Below, piece by piece: positions 32,755 to 44,270 of a stretch of DNA of 64,000 bases. The notes below the pieces were generated by a model, which was given only the letters and a program-made list of their open reading frames with translations, had not been told where the DNA came from and ran no database searches. Source of the stretch: Norana najaformis (lineage: Eukaryota > Annelida > Clitellata > Crassiclitellata > Hormogastridae); assembly GCA_964023275.1 (NCBI GenBank), contig OZ029920.1:4940014-5004013 (forward strand), given 5' to 3'. The first letter of the stretch is position 1. Every line of letters begins with the position of its first letter. Both the position numbers and the translations under genes were made by a program.

Positions 32755-33530
32755 ATTCATATATGATTCTTAATCTTAGTTAAACCAAAAACGAGTGACT
32801 TTACACAAATGTATTTAGATGACGTAACCAAAACACAACTAAACAGTAAACATATTGACGTTAGAACTAATAAAATCAGTTTCACAAACAGTTTACGCCG
32901 TTTTTCAAGAGCTTTGATACTCAATCAAATGAAAGCGGTACAGCAAAACTTGAGTTGAAAATGTTAGGTGTTTGATGGTAGTTTCTGGTTAACGACGCTG
33001 TCATAACGGAAATAATTAGCGTCGCCCTCCTCCTTTATGCAGGCTTGGGACTGGCACCACCCGAATACTCCAGTGGCCGAGCGACTGAGCGAAAATGACA
33101 GGTATATAGCACAGGAAAAAGTGATTCAGAGGGGTCTAAATGTGTCTTAATAATATTATTAGTAATATCTAGTGCCTGTCAGAGCCGCTGACGTCGACCC
33201 TACATAACATGTTGTATCTGTCGTTGGTGCGTTAGCAATTAGCATCTTTAGTTTCTGTTTTCACTACGCTGCGTCTTATCGGAGGTGATTAGCGTCGCCC
33301 TCCTTCTTCAGATCCCTTGTTTACTGTAACTATGGGTCAGGTTGCTTTAATTTGGATTAATTTGTATTAGTGTGCATTAACATGCGCATTTAGAATCCTA
33401 TTTAGAGTGCTTAAGACGATCTAAATGGTGCTACTAAAGCGCACTTAGCACTCTACTGTACAACACGATGAAACTATTGCTTCAGCGAGATACTCTAATT
33501 TCAATTCGGCTATTGTCCCACTATCAGGAA
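32755..33530 (+). repeat. Upstream block duplicated at 48.9-51.8 kb
   Basis: The first part, 32755-33085, aligns with 48885-49200 (GATTCTTAATCTTAGTTAAA-like start; shared TTGAGTTGAAAATGTT). The later part aligns with 50430-50600 (TTTAGTTTCTGTTT, CGTCCTCCT) and 51595-51760 (AGTGCTTAAG/AATGTTTAAAG, GCGCACTTAGC, CTACTG). Core-repeat copies sit inside both. Both blocks precede the protease-like genes. Confidence 0.65.
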
Positions 33531-33589
33531 GCTTGTTTTTGATGGTCTACAATCGAATAAGCTTGCTCAATAACGTTCCGCAAGATATA

Positions 33590-33730
33590 TAATAACGAAA
33601 CGAGCTGGTGTGGGTGAAGTAAAGTATCCCGTATAAACAAGAGACATAGGGGAGCCGTTCATTTTCTTTTCTTAAGTCCTTTGAGCCGGCAATAGACGAA
33701 TCCCAAATATTATTGCATGTGGGATTTTTC
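33590..33730 (-). repeat. SINE body fragment, reverse
   Basis: AGTAAAGTATCCCGTATAAA and GACGAATCCCAAAT match the body of the full SINE at 55485-55795. The tRNA head is not present. Confidence 0.65.
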
Positions 33731-33734
33731 AAGG

Positions 33735-33740
33735 TATATA
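33735..33740 (+). promoter_or_regulatory. TATA-like box, copy a
   Basis: TATATA followed by GTGGAGAAACTA, matching TATATAA and GAGGAGAAACTAG at 37944-37971. It is separated from the ATG at 34487 by an inserted LINE. Confidence 0.5.
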
Positions 33741-33769
33741 GTGGAGAAACTAACTCATCTGTTATCAGT

Positions 33770-34470
33770 TGACAAGTTGACTACTGCAATTCACTTTTCC
33801 TCAATATTGACACAACCCAGATAAATCGCCTACAAGCTATCCAAAATGCTCTCGCGCGTGCTGTCACCAAAACCCCCAAACACCATCACATCACCCCTGT
33901 TCTCAAATCACTGCACTGGCTTGAAATACCAGAACGAATAGAGTACAAAGTCTTATCCCTCACCTACAACACACTTCAATCCTCCCAACCCTCCTATCTT
34001 TGTCAATTATTTACTATCCAACCACTCCGTTCAACCCGCTTCTCATCTGTCCTAACACTTCTTCGCCCTCCCGTCACCTCATGCTTAAAATTTGGAAATC
34101 GCTCCATAGCCATAGCTGCCCCACCCCTTTGGAATAAACTCCCGCCAGAATTGCGACAGTTGTCTGGTCAATCATACGAACTCGCCAACACTTCACCTCT
34201 TTCAGTTTCTGCGCAGGTCTTTCACTCAAGACTGAAAACACTTCTTTTCCAGAAATCTTATCTTGATTCTTCCTCTTCCCCTTATCTCTCTTCTCGCTTC
34301 AATTTCAAACAGCATCCACCGTAGCCGTCCGACTGTCTGAGTGCCTTACTCCTGGATCTTGACCCTTTTGCCTATCGATTTTGTTTTGACTAAGCGCCTG
34401 TGAATAAGCTGGTTCCCGCGACTTAGCTTTCGTTGAGCGCTGTAAAAATCTCGAGATTACGATTACGATT
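33770..34470 (+). mobile_element. L2-like LINE 3' part, longest copy, inserted in a 5' leader
   Basis: A continuous frame reads VDYCNSLFLNIDTTQINRLQ, LKSLHWLEIPERIEYKVLSL and PPLWNKLPPELRQL, then HSRLKTLLFQKSYLDSSSS. The shared 3' region and an end in GATTACGATTACGATT follow. It ties the many short ATTACG-tail repeats to an L2-type LINE. It sits between the TATA-like box and exon a1, at a point where the duplicate copy b has no insertion. Confidence 0.85.
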
Positions 34471-34486
34471 CGCAAATCTAGTTAAT

Positions 34487-35065
34487 ATGTCATACATATT
34501 TGAAGCAGAAACTATTGAACAGCCGATGAAAAGTTCCGCTGGCCAGCAGTCAAGGAAAAGTGAGCACCTAAAAATACCTTACTCTAAATTCTTTATTTAT
34601 GCAGTTGAGATATTATTTATTTGAAACCTTTTTCTTCAATGAAACTTTCAACAGTCAGTCGAAGCAAAAGAAATTTTCCAGTATACTTAATTTATAGCTG
34701 AGATTGCTGGGGGCACAAAGGACCAGGAATCTAGAAAATGGGCGGAAATTTGAACTCTAAACTTCTGTGTTAGCAGTCCATCACGCTAACCAATAGACTA
34801 CGACGCACACGGCTGAATAATTGATTAATTACTGAAAGACATACAGATATTTCAGGCTGCTTTGCAAAGGCTGGATAATTCCATTCAAAATGAAAAGAGC
34901 GGGTCATCGGTCAGTTGCACCATTGATTTGTTAATACACTAAAACAAGTCTTGTCAGCGCAACGAGGGTTGTTTACTTAAACCCACACCCATATGGGTAT
35001 ACTTAGGCATGTACTACCCTATCTTATTCAATCCATCGAGCTGCTAAAGGGCTTTATTGTAGCGA

Positions 35066-35099
<34 letters not shown>

Positions 35100-35811
35100 G
35101 TATATCTATCTATCTATCTATCTATTTATCTCTCTCTATATATATATATACTAGAGGGAGATATAAAGTAGAGACATTATCCGGTGGACCTAATGGTTGA
35201 CCGGGGGCTGGTAGCGGTCGTCCTGGAAAACATTATTTCTACCCAGCGTCTTGCGAAGGCTCAGACGAGGAAGAAAACGCCACAACATATTGGATAAATC
35301 AGACACGCGATTTAAAATATAAAGCATCTTATACGCTTTGGGGAACTGATTGCCAGGTATCAAAGGCGCTGTCAGCAGACAAAGTATCCCATATCTTTAG
35401 GCTCTTGAGCCGGTGATAATCCCCAGGTCCTGGACACGTGGCAAGTGCATCGCAAAACTTGCCATTTTCTTCCCAGATTACACCAGTACTAAATTATACT
35501 GATTGGTGGCAGAAGCACTGTGTGGGCAAACAACTTGCTCAGGATCGTTACACAGAGCCGAACCCGCAACCGCTTGATCATTGACCAAACGCGTTACAGA
35601 TAGACTACCATGCCGCACATTGTTTATCAGATAGCTGTTAAGCTGCCAGCCGACTGAGCACGACAACATCGGTTTTGTGTTGTAACCTGTATATCATCCA
35701 ATTGTATGTTTAATTTTAACTACATTGCTTTGTATATGTCGATTCGTCAAGGCACTTACGCAACTTACAAGCGGGAGATTTCCGAAGGATCAGAACAGCA
35801 AGAAAGAAAAA
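34487..35811 (+). CDS. Duplicated 5' module (exons a1 and a2) of protease-like gene
   Basis: Exon a1, 34487-34559 (ATG, 24 codons plus one base, donor GTGAGC), encodes MSYIFEAETIEQPM and SSAGQQSRK. Exon a2, 35752-35811 (60 nt, phase 1 at both ends), encodes TYATYKREISEGSEQQERK. Both are paralogous to b1 (38066-38138) and b2 (39032-39091) with identical lengths and phases. The module can splice in frame to b2 or to exon 3 at 41567, so it may be an alternative first-exon set of the same gene, or a partial gene duplicate with no body of its own. No signal peptide. Confidence 0.6.
34680..34815 (-). repeat. tRNA-headed SINE, reverse (copy in module a)
   Basis: On the minus strand the head reads CTATTGGTTAGCGTGATGGA, an anticodon loop CTGCTAA and AGAGTTCAAATTTCC. 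The same SINE lies at the corresponding place in module b (38280-38400), so it predates the module duplication. Confidence 0.7.
35065..35155. repeat. (CTAT)n microsatellite
   Basis: CTATCTATCTAT run ending in (TA)n. Absent from the duplicate copy b, so it arose or expanded after duplication. Confidence 0.85.
35370..35650 (-). repeat. tRNA-headed SINE, reverse
   Basis: Minus-strand head GGCATGGTAGTCTATCTGTA with GCGGGTTCGGCTC. Body shared with 55485-55795 (GGTGGCAGAAGCAC, AAACAACTTGCTCAGG). Inserted in module a intron 1 and absent from module b. Confidence 0.7.
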
Positions 35812-36189
35812 GTGAGCAGAACATCGTAGACCTACTCTTAATTCTAAATATAAGACTTTCAGGAATTGAAACTATAATTGTAATTGTAATTGTAATTGTA
35901 ATCTGACATTTATAAAGCGCCACTTCAAGAATAGACTCATCAGAAGCGCTCCCGACCCGAACCAGTGAGACCACTGGCAAATAATACAGACTTCAGGCGC
36001 TTGCGAAACTGCGGAATAAGAATCCGTAGACAACTTTAGGCCAAAGAATGACATACACAACACATTGGTTTTTCGATGAGTTGTACGTAATCGCTGTTGA
36101 ACTTCACTATCGAAATTCACATTCTAGATGCTTTTTGTTTTGCTCTGTTCTTTCGCGTCTGTTTCCTACCACACCATTGGCCTTCTAGT

Positions 36190-36375
36190 TGTAGGATAGT
36201 CGTAATCGTAATCGAGGTTTCTACAGCGCCCAAAGTAACCAAGTCGCGGGAAACAGCTTAATCACAGGCGCTCAGTCAAAGCAAAATCTATAGCACTTAT
36301 GATGATGATGATGATGATGATGATGATATTAAAAATAATAATAATAATAAGAGTAATATTAATAATAATAACGAT
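36190..36375 (-). mobile_element. L2-like LINE tail, reverse, next to GAT/AAT microsatellite
   Basis: GTCGTAATCGTAATCGAGGT, CCAAGTCGCGGGAAACAGCT and GGCGCTCAGTCAAAGC, followed by (GAT)n and (AAT)n at 36298-36372. An AATTGTAATTGTAATTGTAA run at 35875-35900 is another reverse LINE tail. Confidence 0.7.
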
Positions 36376-36379
36376 AGCT

Positions 36380-37930
36380 ATAATGTCAGTTGTCCACTTT
36401 TCAAGGTCAGCAGAAAATATATTTATGACTTGTATTTTTATGCTTTTATGATTGTATATGTTCTGCTGTTGTTGAACCAATTAACGACTGGAATAAAAAT
36501 TGGTTAATAAAGATGGAGTTGTATACCTATCACACATGCATATTAATCATAGGCTATGATATGGTCGATTCTTTTGTTGGACTCATCTATTGTTCGCCAA
36601 CAGAAATATATAATGATGAATCTGAATAAATATGTCTTTAACGCATGTGACGTTTGAGCTAGTCTAATCCAATCTAAAAAATATTGCGTCACTGTAATAA
36701 TGCTCAAAATGTCAGTCGATGGTCGCTGCTAAGGAAGTTCGTTGTGCTAGCCAAATTCCATAGTGAGTCCGATCTCACTGCTTTTATATAACAATTTTTA
36801 ATGTGCTAGCTGATCCAATCTCTATGCTCAGCACAAAAAGTCAGATGCACGGCAGGCAGGTAAACCCATGCATGTGTCAATTACAGTATAACTTTCACGT
36901 GGGTGGGTGGATTTAGGTAATCAGAATGCTTCTGATTGCCCGGTTGGCAGGTCTGGTAATAAAATGGTGGGGGTACAGTTTCTGGTGGGAAATAACGTTG
37001 CCGTTGTCAGTGCCTATAGTATCTGGAATGAAACTCCCCGATAGTCCAAGCACATTTGGCAGGTTCCAGAAAAACGTCTAGAATATAGCATCTACGCTTC
37101 AGTCAAAGAACTAAGCAGAGCTTTCAGATGTACTCGGCAACTGACAATAGTGGGCATACTCCTCAACCATGCTGGGGGGCAACAAGAGAGGTCAGATCTT
37201 GGTCAAGTATGTGGGATTGCTGTCACACTTACATCTTTTGTTCAGAGAATAAGATCAAGACTCCCAAGGGCTGCCCTAAGAAGACTCAGTATGAATGTGT
37301 AGCATGGATGCAGAGCTGCTTTGTGGAGAGTTGGATGCTTCCACATTTTACCACGAGCAAAATCAAATAGTTGTTCCATGAACCACAGTTGAGTAAATAA
37401 ATAAGTGCATGTGGGGTATAAGGAAGGTAAGCAGCATAGCATCTAAAAACAACTGTTCAAATGTTCATTCAAAATTGTCCTCTTTGAACTCTTCAGTCCA
37501 GTCTGTTGAGAAAAAGGAATCGTTCCAGGAAGCTTCAGCTATCTTCAAGATGACCCTCCACTGTCGATCCAGCACAATCAAGCATTCGTGAAATTTTCAG
37601 AGCTATCAAATATTTGAAAAGGAAACGTCGACCTGTTTGCATCTCTGTTTGCCTGTTGTTGCCCTGTGCTTTTGCTTCTGTTTTTGCCCTGTGATTTTAC
37701 CTCTCTTTTTCGCTGTAATTTTGTTTCTGTTTTTGCCGCGTTCATCATTCAGTGCCGTTGATATTGTGGTTGTGTTGCTTATTTTTCCGGGTGGATACCT
37801 AGAAATCTAGGATATTCGTAATTTTGTCCGGGTTTTGTCATAATCAGTTGAGACAGCCTGGATTGAAAGTTTCGTTTCTATATATAGTCAGAAGATGACC
37901 AGTTGATTACATTGTTAATTAATTGCAAGT
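36380..37930. other. Intergenic, no gene supported
   Basis: Open frames of up to 80 codons occur (37128-37370), but none shows a recognisable domain. A stretch near 36960-37130 could be a decayed retroelement, which I cannot establish. Confidence 0.4.
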
Positions 37931-37943
37931 GGGTTGGTCAGTG

Positions 37944-37950
37944 TATATAA
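37944..37950 (+). promoter_or_regulatory. TATA-like box, copy b
   Basis: TATATAA about 116 bp upstream of the ATG at 38066, followed by GAGGAGAAACTAG as in copy a. Conservation of the box and its flank between the two modules supports a promoter role. Confidence 0.5.
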
Positions 37951-38065
37951 CACAGAGGAGAAACTAGATTGACTAACGCAGTTTCTGCTCAGCCGTTGAT
38001 CAGTTGATAAGTCGATACGAGCTGACTTGCATATCGTTGCGTATGTTTTGCGAATTCCAGTTAAT

Positions 38066-41000
38066 ATGTCATACAAGTTGAAACCAGGAACTGTTGAACA
38101 GGCGATGAAGGGTTCCGCTGGCCAGCAGTCAAGGGAAAGTGAGCAAAGAAAAATACCATACTCGAATTTCTTTATTTATGCTGTTAAGATGTTCTTTATT
38201 TGAATCCTTTTCTTGAATTAACTTTCAATAGTCAGTCGAAGCAGAAAATTTTCAGTTTACTTAATTCATTGGTGAGATTGCCGGGGACACAAAGGACCAG
38301 AAATCTAGAAAAATCGTTCATCCTGGGCAGGAATTTGAACTCCAAACTTCTATGTTAACAGTCTATCACGCTAGCAAATAGTCTACGACTCACACGGTTG
38401 AATAATTATTTAATAACTGAAAGACATACAGATATTTCAGGCTGCTTTGCAAAGGCTGGGTGATGCCATTTAAGCTTATAACGCACAAAATGAATAATGC
38501 AGGTCATAGGTCAGTCGCGCCATTGATTTGTTATTAAACTGAAGCAGTTGGTGTTAGCAACGAGTCTTATTCATTTAAATCCGCTCGCATGTGGGTATAA
38601 GAAGGCTTCAATTGCCTTATCCAATAAATTGCGCTTCTAAAGGAGTTTAGTGTAGCACATCTGTATAAATACCAGCGGCAGATATGGAGCAGAGATATTT
38701 ACTTGATGCAAGGCACTTCTGTAATTAATTAATTAATTTATTTATTTATTTAAAGCATTTGTAACGCGCGCAATGTAAGTACAACTGCATCTGAGGAATG
38801 ATTTATGATTGTTATTTATAATACATAATTTATGCAAATTTTTAAAAATAAATCAGACGCGCGATGTTTAGCGTTTTGGGAAATTGTCGAGCAGTTGTAT
38901 TCCTGGCTGATAAACTGCAAGCCGACTAGGCATGATGAAATCGGTTCTGTGTTGTTCCTCATAATTTATCCAATTGTAGTTTTATTTTTCTACATTGCTT
39001 TGTATATCAAATAATCTGTCGATTCATCCAGAAACTTACGCAACTTACAAACGGGAGATTTCCGAAGAATCCGACCAACCAGAGACTAAAAGTGAGCAAA
39101 ACATCTACTTTTAATTCTCAATATACTGTAAGACTTTCAGGAAATGGCTGTTTGTAACTACGAGAATCCATAGACAACTTTGAACCAAAGAATGACAAAC
39201 ACAATGCATAGGATTCTATAAGTTGAACGCAACGAACGAAATGTACATTCTAACAGCTTCTTGTTTTGCTCTGTCCTTTAACATTTATTTATTATCACAT
39301 ACTTTGCCTTCTCGATGTAGGATAATCATAATCATAATCGTAATTGTAAGTTCGAGATTTCTACAGCGCCCAGCGAAAGCTAAGTCGCGGGAACCATCTT
39401 ATTCACAGGCACTCAGTGAAAACAAAAAATATATACGCAGGAAGGGTTCGGTTAAAGGTCAAGATCCAAGAGTCAAGCAGGGAGACAGACTGACGGCTAT
39501 GGTGGACGGTGTTTGGAATTGAACCAGAAATTGAGATAATGGGAAGAGGAAGAATATGGTAGATAAGGTAACATAAGAAGAAGTAAGATTAAATCAGGCC
39601 AAATGTATGGTAGTGGTATGGAACTGCTAAGTGATAGACGACATGGAGTGGTAAGGTAAGATCAATGAAATGAGATCGAGTGAAAAAGTTTTGTTAAGGT
39701 GAGGTAGGGTTAGGTTCGGTAAGGCATGATATGTCATCGTATGGTCTGGTCTGGTATGCTTATGAAAAGTGGGTGAATCAAGTGGTCAATGGTGTACAGT
39801 TCAATAACTTAAGATAAGTAAGATAAAGAAATTACGATTACATGCACACGTTTTCTATGGCTACCGTATGACCTCGACCCTGCTCATATTTCAGTGAATT
39901 TATCGGGTGATGCCCCTCACCACCGCTGCCTGGTTGTATTGGCGCCAGGCCATTGAGGGTCCCCGTGCACGAACCGAGCAAGTCCGAAATTTAAAACTCT
40001 GAAATATAACCACGATCGGTTATTAAACCGACATCCTTACGCACAGGGTTGACGTATGCTTTAGCAATGTAGCTAACCAGACCTATTTGTTCTGAAATCA
40101 GGCCTGCCAACTGTCGATTGTGCTAATCCTGGACGCCCGCATAGTCACTCGATATGCCAGTACCAATTTATGCACATCACTGTATGAAAGTAAGCCTAAA
40201 GTAGGATCTAACGTAAATAGTCGTTAAATTTCGAAATCATGATTTATGTTTTGACATCCAGGGCCGATGATACCATGCGACGTCGTTAAAAATCGCTAAT
40301 TCACTGGAATATTGTCTGACACATCACTTGATACCATACGATGACATATCATGCTTTACCGAACCTAACCCTACCTCACCTTAACAAAAATTAAGTAAGG
40401 TGTGGTCGATGTCAACTGCCTTGGCAGTCACTAGATAACGTTAAACACTCGAATTAACAGCGTTAGGCAAAGTTTAGACACTTTTAAAGCTCTTTACCCG
40501 AATTTAAATATTCCTAATTGTTAAACCGCTAGTATACAACTCTGCCACTGCCTTTAGTCGGGCAGTGTCAGTCCAAAGCATGGATAAAGGAGGAGGACGG
40601 CGTCAACGGCTTTTGATGTCATAAGATGTCGTTAAACAATGGAGCTACTACTAACCGCTAGTATCCTGTTCCTTTAAAAGTTTTATGTGAGGCACGGTTG
40701 ACGATTAAGAAACCGTTAAACCTCGATTTAATGAATAGTATCAAGCAATGTTTAGGCACCTTTAAATCCCTTTCCCAGATTTTATATATTCCTCATTGTT
40801 GTTAAATCGCTAGAATATTGTACTTTTATTTTTAGGTGGAATATGATTGATATGGCAGCCATTAGAATTCGTTAATCACTGGATTAAATTAATAGCTGTT
40901 TAGACATCTTTAAATCCTCTTTCAGAATTTGTAGGCTATATTATTCATGGTTGGTAAATCGGTTTAAGAACTTTAAAGAGTCCAAGGGCTACAGTAGCCA

Positions 41001-44000
41001 TAAGATGTCGTTAAACTTTGGAAATAAATAAAAAAAATTGCTAGAATCCTGTACTGTTTTCTTCATGTGAGGTATGGTTGTGGTTTAGGGATTCTGGCAG
41101 CATACACGTCCTCTGACGTCTCATCTGTCTCCTTCTCTCCGTGGTCTCCCTGCAACCGTATTTTTACCTTTCTGAACAACCCTTTGACTAGAAAAAAGGC
41201 TCGTGAATAACGTAGAACCTCGCGCTTGGATTTTCAGTGGTGGTTTAGAGATTCTGGAGTTTACTCTGAATGCATTCCTTTTCTGCAGATCCTATCCTGA
41301 TTCCTCTTCTTCGCCTTTTCTATCCCGCAAGTCCAATTTCAAACACCATCCACCGTAGCCATCCGACTGCCTGCCTAACTTTCTGACTCATGGATCTTGA
41401 CCTGGAACCGAATCCTTCTTGCTCTTTGATTTTGTTTTGACTGAGCGCCTATGAATAAGCTGGTTACTGCGACTTAGCTTTCTTTGAGAGCTGCAGAAAT
41501 TTCGGGATTACGATTACTGTTACGATGTTATTGTGTAATAATATTTTGATATCATTGAAATTTTAGAGCCTTGTTACCAACACGGAGCAAGAAGCGATAA
41601 CTACACACCTAAAGAAAGTGAGTTTAAGCTCATATACCTCTATTTAACAATTCATTTTGACGGCTTCCGAGTTCCAGCTGAGAAACAAAAATGTAATTTT
41701 CCTGCCTTTAGTAAATATCAGCATCCAATATCTGTGTTTGTTTGCAATCCTGCACAGGTAATTTCCTATAAATTGCATTATGAAGAAATGTTTATAGAAG
41801 CTTGCTAGTTGCCATGTAAAGCACTCAACAATATCTTAGTGTCTAGTCAATACCTCACTTCACTTGTGCATCACCTATGTCTGTTAGCGAAGTTGCCAGT
41901 TGACTCGGGTGACCCCTGTGTTGCGTCAGGAACGCGTACTTATGCTCACAATGTAAGATCGCCTTGAAATAGGAGCCTTCTTGGGCCTTCGTGGATTCTC
42001 AGTTCGTTCTGTCAATTCTTTGATGTCATTCTGGTCTAGGATAAAGACACGTCTCTTCCAGTTTGCTTACCCACCGTAGCCTGCTTCTGGTTTCTCTGAC
42101 CTATGGGAATGCGGCAAGGTTTCTACAACGGATTATGATTATTGATTTTGGCTTAAAAAGCGAACGTCAACTGGTGCTTTGGGCGTTATGATAACGGTGC
42201 TATAGAGACGTCTTTAGATTAGATCAGAGAATGAAACCGAACAATGTATCTACTGTACGTTCGAAAGTTCACAGTCGACTCTCATAGTGAGCACAAACGA
42301 TGCTTATTAGTCAGTGAACATCTCTAACTAGAAGAATCTGTAGTAATTTTCCAACCGGTTCAATATGAACTTCATTATTGATTTGCGTTGTAAGAATAAT
42401 GTCAGTGATACAATAACCATTAGCGACTGTTAGATTGATACTTTTGATCATAAACAGACAATCCCATACCTACAAAACTTCTCGAATTTAGAATATTATA
42501 ATCTGAAATACCTAAAAATTTGCAGGAAGCATCTGTGAAGAAAGAGCAGAAAGAAGAAAAAGAGAGGTTGAAATAAGACAATATGTCTTCTCAGTCAGGT
42601 AAGACTATTACTGCAGTTGCTGTTGTTGCGTCAGTAAATTTCCCGCTGTAACAAGAAAAGATTTTATGGCAAAAAAATAACAACAAAAAGGGCCTTTGTG
42701 AAAGAAGCCATCTTAGGACTTTGCCCACCCGGCGACCGTGGAAGAGGATGCCGACAGAGAGAGCTTTTACGGCGTTACATCCCTTAAGGAAGCAGGACAA
42801 TTCTAAATTTTCCTTGGACAGAACGGACACTGCGGGGCAGAGATGGTCCGGAATGGCCATTTTAGCCTAAATCAAAAATAGAAGGGACCGTGATGTGGGT
42901 GGCTCAGAGCATAGACTGTGTTGGAGTCACCCCTTTCCACTGGGTATCATGCTAATCGCTACCGCTCCTACAGATCTCATGGCTGGTAATATCGACCTTA
43001 TCCTATACAAAGCAGTTGCATATAACCCACCCATTGAGTAGTAGTTCCTCAGTTTAACGACATCTTATGGCATCAAATGCTGTTGACGTCGCCCTACTCT
43101 TTTATCCAATCTTGGGACTGACACTACCCCAAACAAGGCAGTGGCGGAGATCATGCCAGTGATAGTTATGAGTTCCTCAGTTTAACGACTGCTTATGGTA
43201 TCAAAGGCCGTTGCCGTCGCCCTCCTCCTTTATCCAGGCTTGAGACTGGCACTACCCCCAAAAAGGCAGTGGCGGAGTAGTAGTTCCGCAGTTTAACGAC
43301 AGCTTATGGCATCAAACGCCGTTGCCGTCGCCCTCCTCCTTTATCCAGGCTTGGGACTGGCACTACCCCCAAACAAGGCAGTGGCGGAGTTGGTAAGTTT
43401 GTCATTTTTATATAAAATTTTAGGAAAACAATTTAATGGTGTCTAAGCGTAAGGTAATATTCGTAGTAACTACGTGTTTAGCAAAATGTTACATTTACTA
43501 GTTCTCAGATATATAAACGTTATCTAACAGCCACGATCGTTGAGCCCCCATTGGGCCAATAGCTGGTCACCTGCTGTGGTCTGATGCGGGCCAAATGTGG
43601 CCCATTAACCCCATGGCTGGGGTTTCACTTTGCACCGTACAACAACCAATTGCCACACGAGACCAGAGCGAGGAGACGTTCGACCAAAAAGTTTTCTTAA
43701 ATCGTAATTGTAATCGTAAGTTCCGGAAATAAGCGTTGCCTAAAATGTCTGGAGATATTAATCTGCAAATGATGAATAAGATTTAAGATGATAAAACCTA
43801 ATAAAGCTTTAATATTGAATCGATTTAGTGAAAAGAAATATTTGTTTAAGGCAAAGTAAAGTCGACGTGTGATTCATTTCTTCGTTTTCGAACAGATTCA
43901 CCCAGGAAGTTGGCCTCCCCGACGATTTTGCTTAGCAAAGATCATCGACCGATACCGTGATCATTAAAACAGTGGCGCTGTAGAGGTTCTCAGTTCATTT

Positions 44001-44111
44001 AATGAAGGTGTAGGCGACATCTTGTGACTGCCAGAGCCGTTGAGTAGTAGTAGTAGTTCCAATGTTTAATGTCAGCTTATGGCATCAAAGGCTGTTGACG
44101 TCGACCTCGTC

Positions 44112-44167
<56 letters not shown>

Positions 44168-44200
44168 GCTGCTACTACTACACTACTTCTACCACTACTG

Positions 44201-44270
<70 letters not shown>

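Noticed and set aside
37128-37370. Cys-rich 80-codon frame upstream of module b
   Set aside because: No recognisable motif and broken frames on either side; possibly a decayed retroelement, not established.
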